A stretch of 6,319 bases of DNA, from contig DATITA010000040.1 of assembly GCA_035468355.1 (NCBI GenBank), positions 1-6,319 of the forward strand. The letters run 5' to 3'. The stretch is from DATKSS01 sp035468355 (lineage in GTDB: Bacteria > Chloroflexota > Dormibacteria > Dormibacterales > Dormibacteraceae). Position numbers and translations under genes: made by a program. The notes under the pieces were generated by a model. That model did not search any database and had not been told where the DNA came from. It saw only the letters and a program-made list of their open reading frames with translations. Positions 4,629 to 6,319 of this stretch are shown here, one piece after another (position 1 is the first letter of the stretch; the number at the start of each line of letters is the position of its first letter).

Positions 4629-5762
4629 CTAAGCGTGCTGCTTGGTGATCGCCGCGCTCATGTCGGCCACGCGGACCTGGTTGCGACCGCCCTGCTTGGC
4701 GGCGTACAGCGCCTTGTCCGCATGCTCCATGAGGCTCGTGAAAAGGGCGGGGTCGTCGGTCGCGGCCACGCCGATAGAGATCGTGAGCTTCAGCCCCCCG
4801 GGGAACGTGGCGGCGGCGACCTTGGCGCGAATGCGTTCGGCCAGGGTACGCGCGCCGGCCTCTGTGGTCTCGTGCAGGATGAGGGCGAACTCCTCGCCAC
4901 CGTAGCGCGCGCAAACGTCGGACTCGCGGGCGCCGCTGGTGAGGATGGTGGCCAGCTCCGCCAGCACCGCGTCGCCGTTGAGGTGGCCGTACGTGTCGTT
5001 GACCTGCTTGAAATGATCGAGGTCGATCATCATGAACGCGATCGCGTTGTGGTGGCGACGCGCGCGCTGCATCTCCTGCAGGAACCGCTGCGCGAGAGCG
5101 CGGCGGTTGGGCAGCTTGGTCAGCTCGTCGGTCAGCGCGTTTTCCTCCTGGGCCTCAAACAGCTGCGCGTGCCGGATTGCGATCGCGGCCTGCGATGCCA
5201 CTCCGTTGAGCAGATCGGCCTGGTCCTCGGTGAGCTCGCGCCACGCGTTGAGGTAAAGCTCCATCGCCCCCATGAGCTGGCCTGAGCGCTGCACCGGTAC
5301 GACCAGAACATGCTGGGGATGGCCACCGGCCTCAAGGCCCGGGGCGGTCCTCTCGTCGAGCTTGACCACCAGCGGACGCATCGCTGCCAGGGCCGAGCGC
5401 AGCGGCTCCTCATCGATCTTTCGAGTCGCGCCGCGGGCGCGGTTGGTCAGGTTGTAAGAGGCATCTCGTTGCATCTCGACCTTGCCCTGGCGGACCAGGT
5501 ACATGGAGCCTGCAACCGCCCCCATGATCCTGCCGGCGTGGGTCAGGGCCACGTTCAGCACCTCTTCTAGCGCCAGGGACGAGTTGACCGCGGATGCGAT
5601 CGCCAGAAGGAGAGCGGCGCGGTCCCGCGCCCCGCTCTCATCGTCGAGCGCGGCCTGCAGCTCCCTGGTGGTGCCGCGCAACCGCATCAGCGATAGGGTG
5701 AGGAGCAGGAACGCGACCACGAGCAGCACCGAGGTGACCAGCAGCACGCCCGCGACGTCCAA
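4629..5762 (-). CDS. membrane-anchored GAF-GGDEF diguanylate cyclase
   Basis: The 377-residue protein is predicted to make cyclic di-GMP from two GTP at the inner membrane. One transmembrane helix (about 5-27) is followed by a short linker, a GAF sensor domain (about 48-204) and a GGDEF domain (about 208-370). The cyclase domain has DELTKLPNRR at 212-221, metal-binding DLDHFKQVND at 247-256 and the active-site GGEEF at 288-292. The inhibitory I-site RESD is at 279-282, exactly five residues before GGEEF. All catalytic residues appear intact, so an active, product-inhibited enzyme is expected; the GAF ligand is unknown. TTG 5762 is selected because a strong Shine-Dalgarno sequence precedes it at ideal spacing and the helix starts at once. 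The NUDIX gene follows 37 bp downstream. It is divergent from the MaoC-like gene, with 77 bp between them. Confidence 0.94.
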   Translation of the reverse strand: MDVAGVLLVTSVLLVVAFLLLTLSLMRLRGTTRELQAALDDESGARDRAALLLAIASAVNSSLALEEVLNVALTHAGRIMGAVAGSMYLVRQGKVEMQRDASYNLTNRARGATRKIDEEPLRSALAAMRPLVVKLDERTAPGLEAGGHPQHVLVVPVQRSGQLMGAMELYLNAWRELTEDQADLLNGVASQAAIAIRHAQLFEAQEENALTDELTKLPNRRALAQRFLQEMQRARRHHNAIAFMMIDLDHFKQVNDTYGHLNGDAVLAELATILTSGARESDVCARYGGEEFALILHETTEAGARTLAERIRAKVAAATFPGGLKLTISIGVAATDDPALFTSLMEHADKALYAAKQGGRNQVRVADMSAAITKQHA

Positions 5763-5767
5763 AAAAG

Positions 5768-5776
5768 ACCTCCTCC
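5768..5776 (-). promoter_or_regulatory. strong ribosome-binding site deciding the TTG start of the GGDEF gene
   Basis: The minus strand reads GGAGGAGGT at 5776-5768, then CTTTT, then TTG. The AGGAGG core sits 6 nt from the start codon. It is the only near-perfect Shine-Dalgarno sequence before any gene in this window, and no ATG or GTG lies in frame before the transmembrane helix. It therefore fixes the TTG start. Confidence 0.8.
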
Positions 5777-5824
5777 AGACCGTGAAGTTGCCATAGGTTA
5801 ACGCGGGGGAAGGCGAGTTGGTTC

Positions 5825-5830
5825 TATACT
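5825..5830 (+). promoter_or_regulatory. -10 hexamer TATACT upstream of the MaoC-like gene
   Basis: TATACT matches the TATAAT consensus at five of six positions. It lies 9 bp before the CTG proposed as the start of the MaoC-like gene, which would make the mRNA nearly leaderless. No good -35 lies 16-18 bp upstream; TTGCCA at 5788-5793 is too far. The rest of the 77-bp gap to the GGDEF gene also contains minus-strand TAACCT (5800-5795), a weak -10 candidate for the cyclase. Confidence 0.4.
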
Positions 5831-5839
5831 CGGCGCGAT

Positions 5840-6319
5840 CTGGAGCCGCTCTCTTTCGACGACCTTCCCCTGGGCGGCGAGTGGACCACCCGCCGCCGGA
5901 CCATCTCTGAATCGGACATCGCCCTTTTCTCAGGTGTGGCCGGCGACTTCTCGCCCCTGACGATCGAGGCCGACCACGGCGCGGCTCGAGCGGTGCCTCC
6001 TGCCCTGCTCCTGGCCATGGCGGGCGGGCTCGGGTCGATGGACATGCCGGTCCCCTCGGTGATCGAGTGGGCGTGGCTGAACTGGAAGTTCCCCCGCCCC
6101 GTCCACGCGGGAGACACCATCTACGCCCGCTGGACTTTGACCCAGAAGCGGCCGCCGGCCGCCGGCGCCACCTCTTCGATCGTCGTTTGGCGCGTCGACC
6201 TCCACACCGCCGACGGCGCCATGTGCGCCGAAGGTGAGGTCGGGGCGACGGTGAGGCGCCACGTCGCAGGCGTTTCGCCCAGGCAGCGGATAGCAGAGCT
6301 AAAGCCCGCCGCGCCCGCC
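5840..6319 (+). CDS. MaoC-like hot-dog-fold protein, partial at the right edge
   Basis: The frame is open for 160 codons to the window end without a stop. The product matches the MaoC-like dehydratase/(R)-hydratase pattern. It opens with SFDDLPLGGEW, followed by TISESDIALFSGVAGDFSPL (21-40), a central hydrophobic helix (PPALLLAMAGG, 53-63), WLNWKFPRPVHAGDTIYARWTL (79-100, the conserved 'F..PV..GD' strand) and a closing strand near 131-140. Active family members hydrate enoyl-CoA using an Asp and a His in GDxxPxH. Here Asp36 is kept but the His position is Thr41, so catalysis is doubtful. No ATG, GTG or TTG occurs in frame between TGA 5783-5785 and the family's usual N-terminus. CTG 5840 is the best-placed start and follows TATACT. 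The usual domain is about 150 residues, so little is missing. Confidence 0.75.
   Translation, partial: MEPLSFDDLPLGGEWTTRRRTISESDIALFSGVAGDFSPLTIEADHGAARAVPPALLLAMAGGLGSMDMPVPSVIEWAWLNWKFPRPVHAGDTIYARWTLTQKRPPAAGATSSIVVWRVDLHTADGAMCAEGEVGATVRRHVAGVSPRQRIAELKPAAPA

Noticed and set aside
4422..5285. 287-residue plus-strand frame antisense to the NUDIX and GGDEF genes
   Set aside because: The opposite strand encodes two proteins with complete catalytic motifs; this frame shows only GC-biased composition.
1..6319. A new defence, phage or biosynthetic system
   Set aside because: The genes are common housekeeping and signalling families on alternating strands with no shared operon, no nuclease-toxin pair, no repeat array and no tailoring enzymes.

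Overview
This is a GC-rich, gene-dense, ordinary-looking chromosomal segment from a bacterium. It carries one small fold-back (MITE-like) element and no recognisable phage, plasmid, CRISPR or defence locus. Codon third positions are strongly G/C. Most start codons lack a Shine-Dalgarno sequence, and some sit just behind TANNNT hexamers, as in leaderless genes. That pattern, together with a BirA lacking a DNA-binding domain and a GAF-GGDEF protein, suggests Actinomycetota or a neighbouring lineage such as Chloroflexota/Dormibacterota. The window alone cannot settle this.

Layout. The left edge (1-303, +) holds the C-terminus of a GH25/DUF1906-like glycoside-hydrolase-fold protein. A possible 45-residue membrane peptide follows (349-486, +). 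Next is a 208-bp inverted-repeat element bounded by CTAG on both sides (483-698), which I read as a non-autonomous mobile element. A convergent 65-residue two-helix membrane protein (695-892, -) ends in the right-hand CTAG. It is divergent from birA, biotin-protein ligase (911-1528, +), with only 18 bp between them. birA overlaps by ATGA with a probable lipoprotein carrying an ASH/choice-of-anchor-D domain (1525-2073, +). A perfect 10-bp-stem hairpin separates this from a convergent sirtuin (cobB, 2083-2829, -).

Divergent from cobB is a 12-TM MFS exporter (2881-4113, +). Its 3' end overlaps by 116 bp the 3' end of a convergent zinc-ribbon NUDIX hydrolase (3998-4591, -). The NUDIX gene lies 37 bp downstream of a membrane-anchored GAF-GGDEF diguanylate cyclase (4629-5762, -), so those two may be co-transcribed. 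The right edge (5840-6319, +) holds a partial MaoC-like hot-dog protein with no canonical start codon and no catalytic histidine.

The genes do not form one pathway: protein biotinylation, NAD-dependent protein deacylation, efflux, nucleotide clean-up and c-di-GMP signalling lie side by side. I see no convincing new multi-gene system. The most notable features are the fold-back element between convergent small genes, the compact divergent leaderless-type promoter before birA, a tRNA-like segment inside the lipoprotein's 5' end, and the unusual start and active site of the MaoC-like protein.
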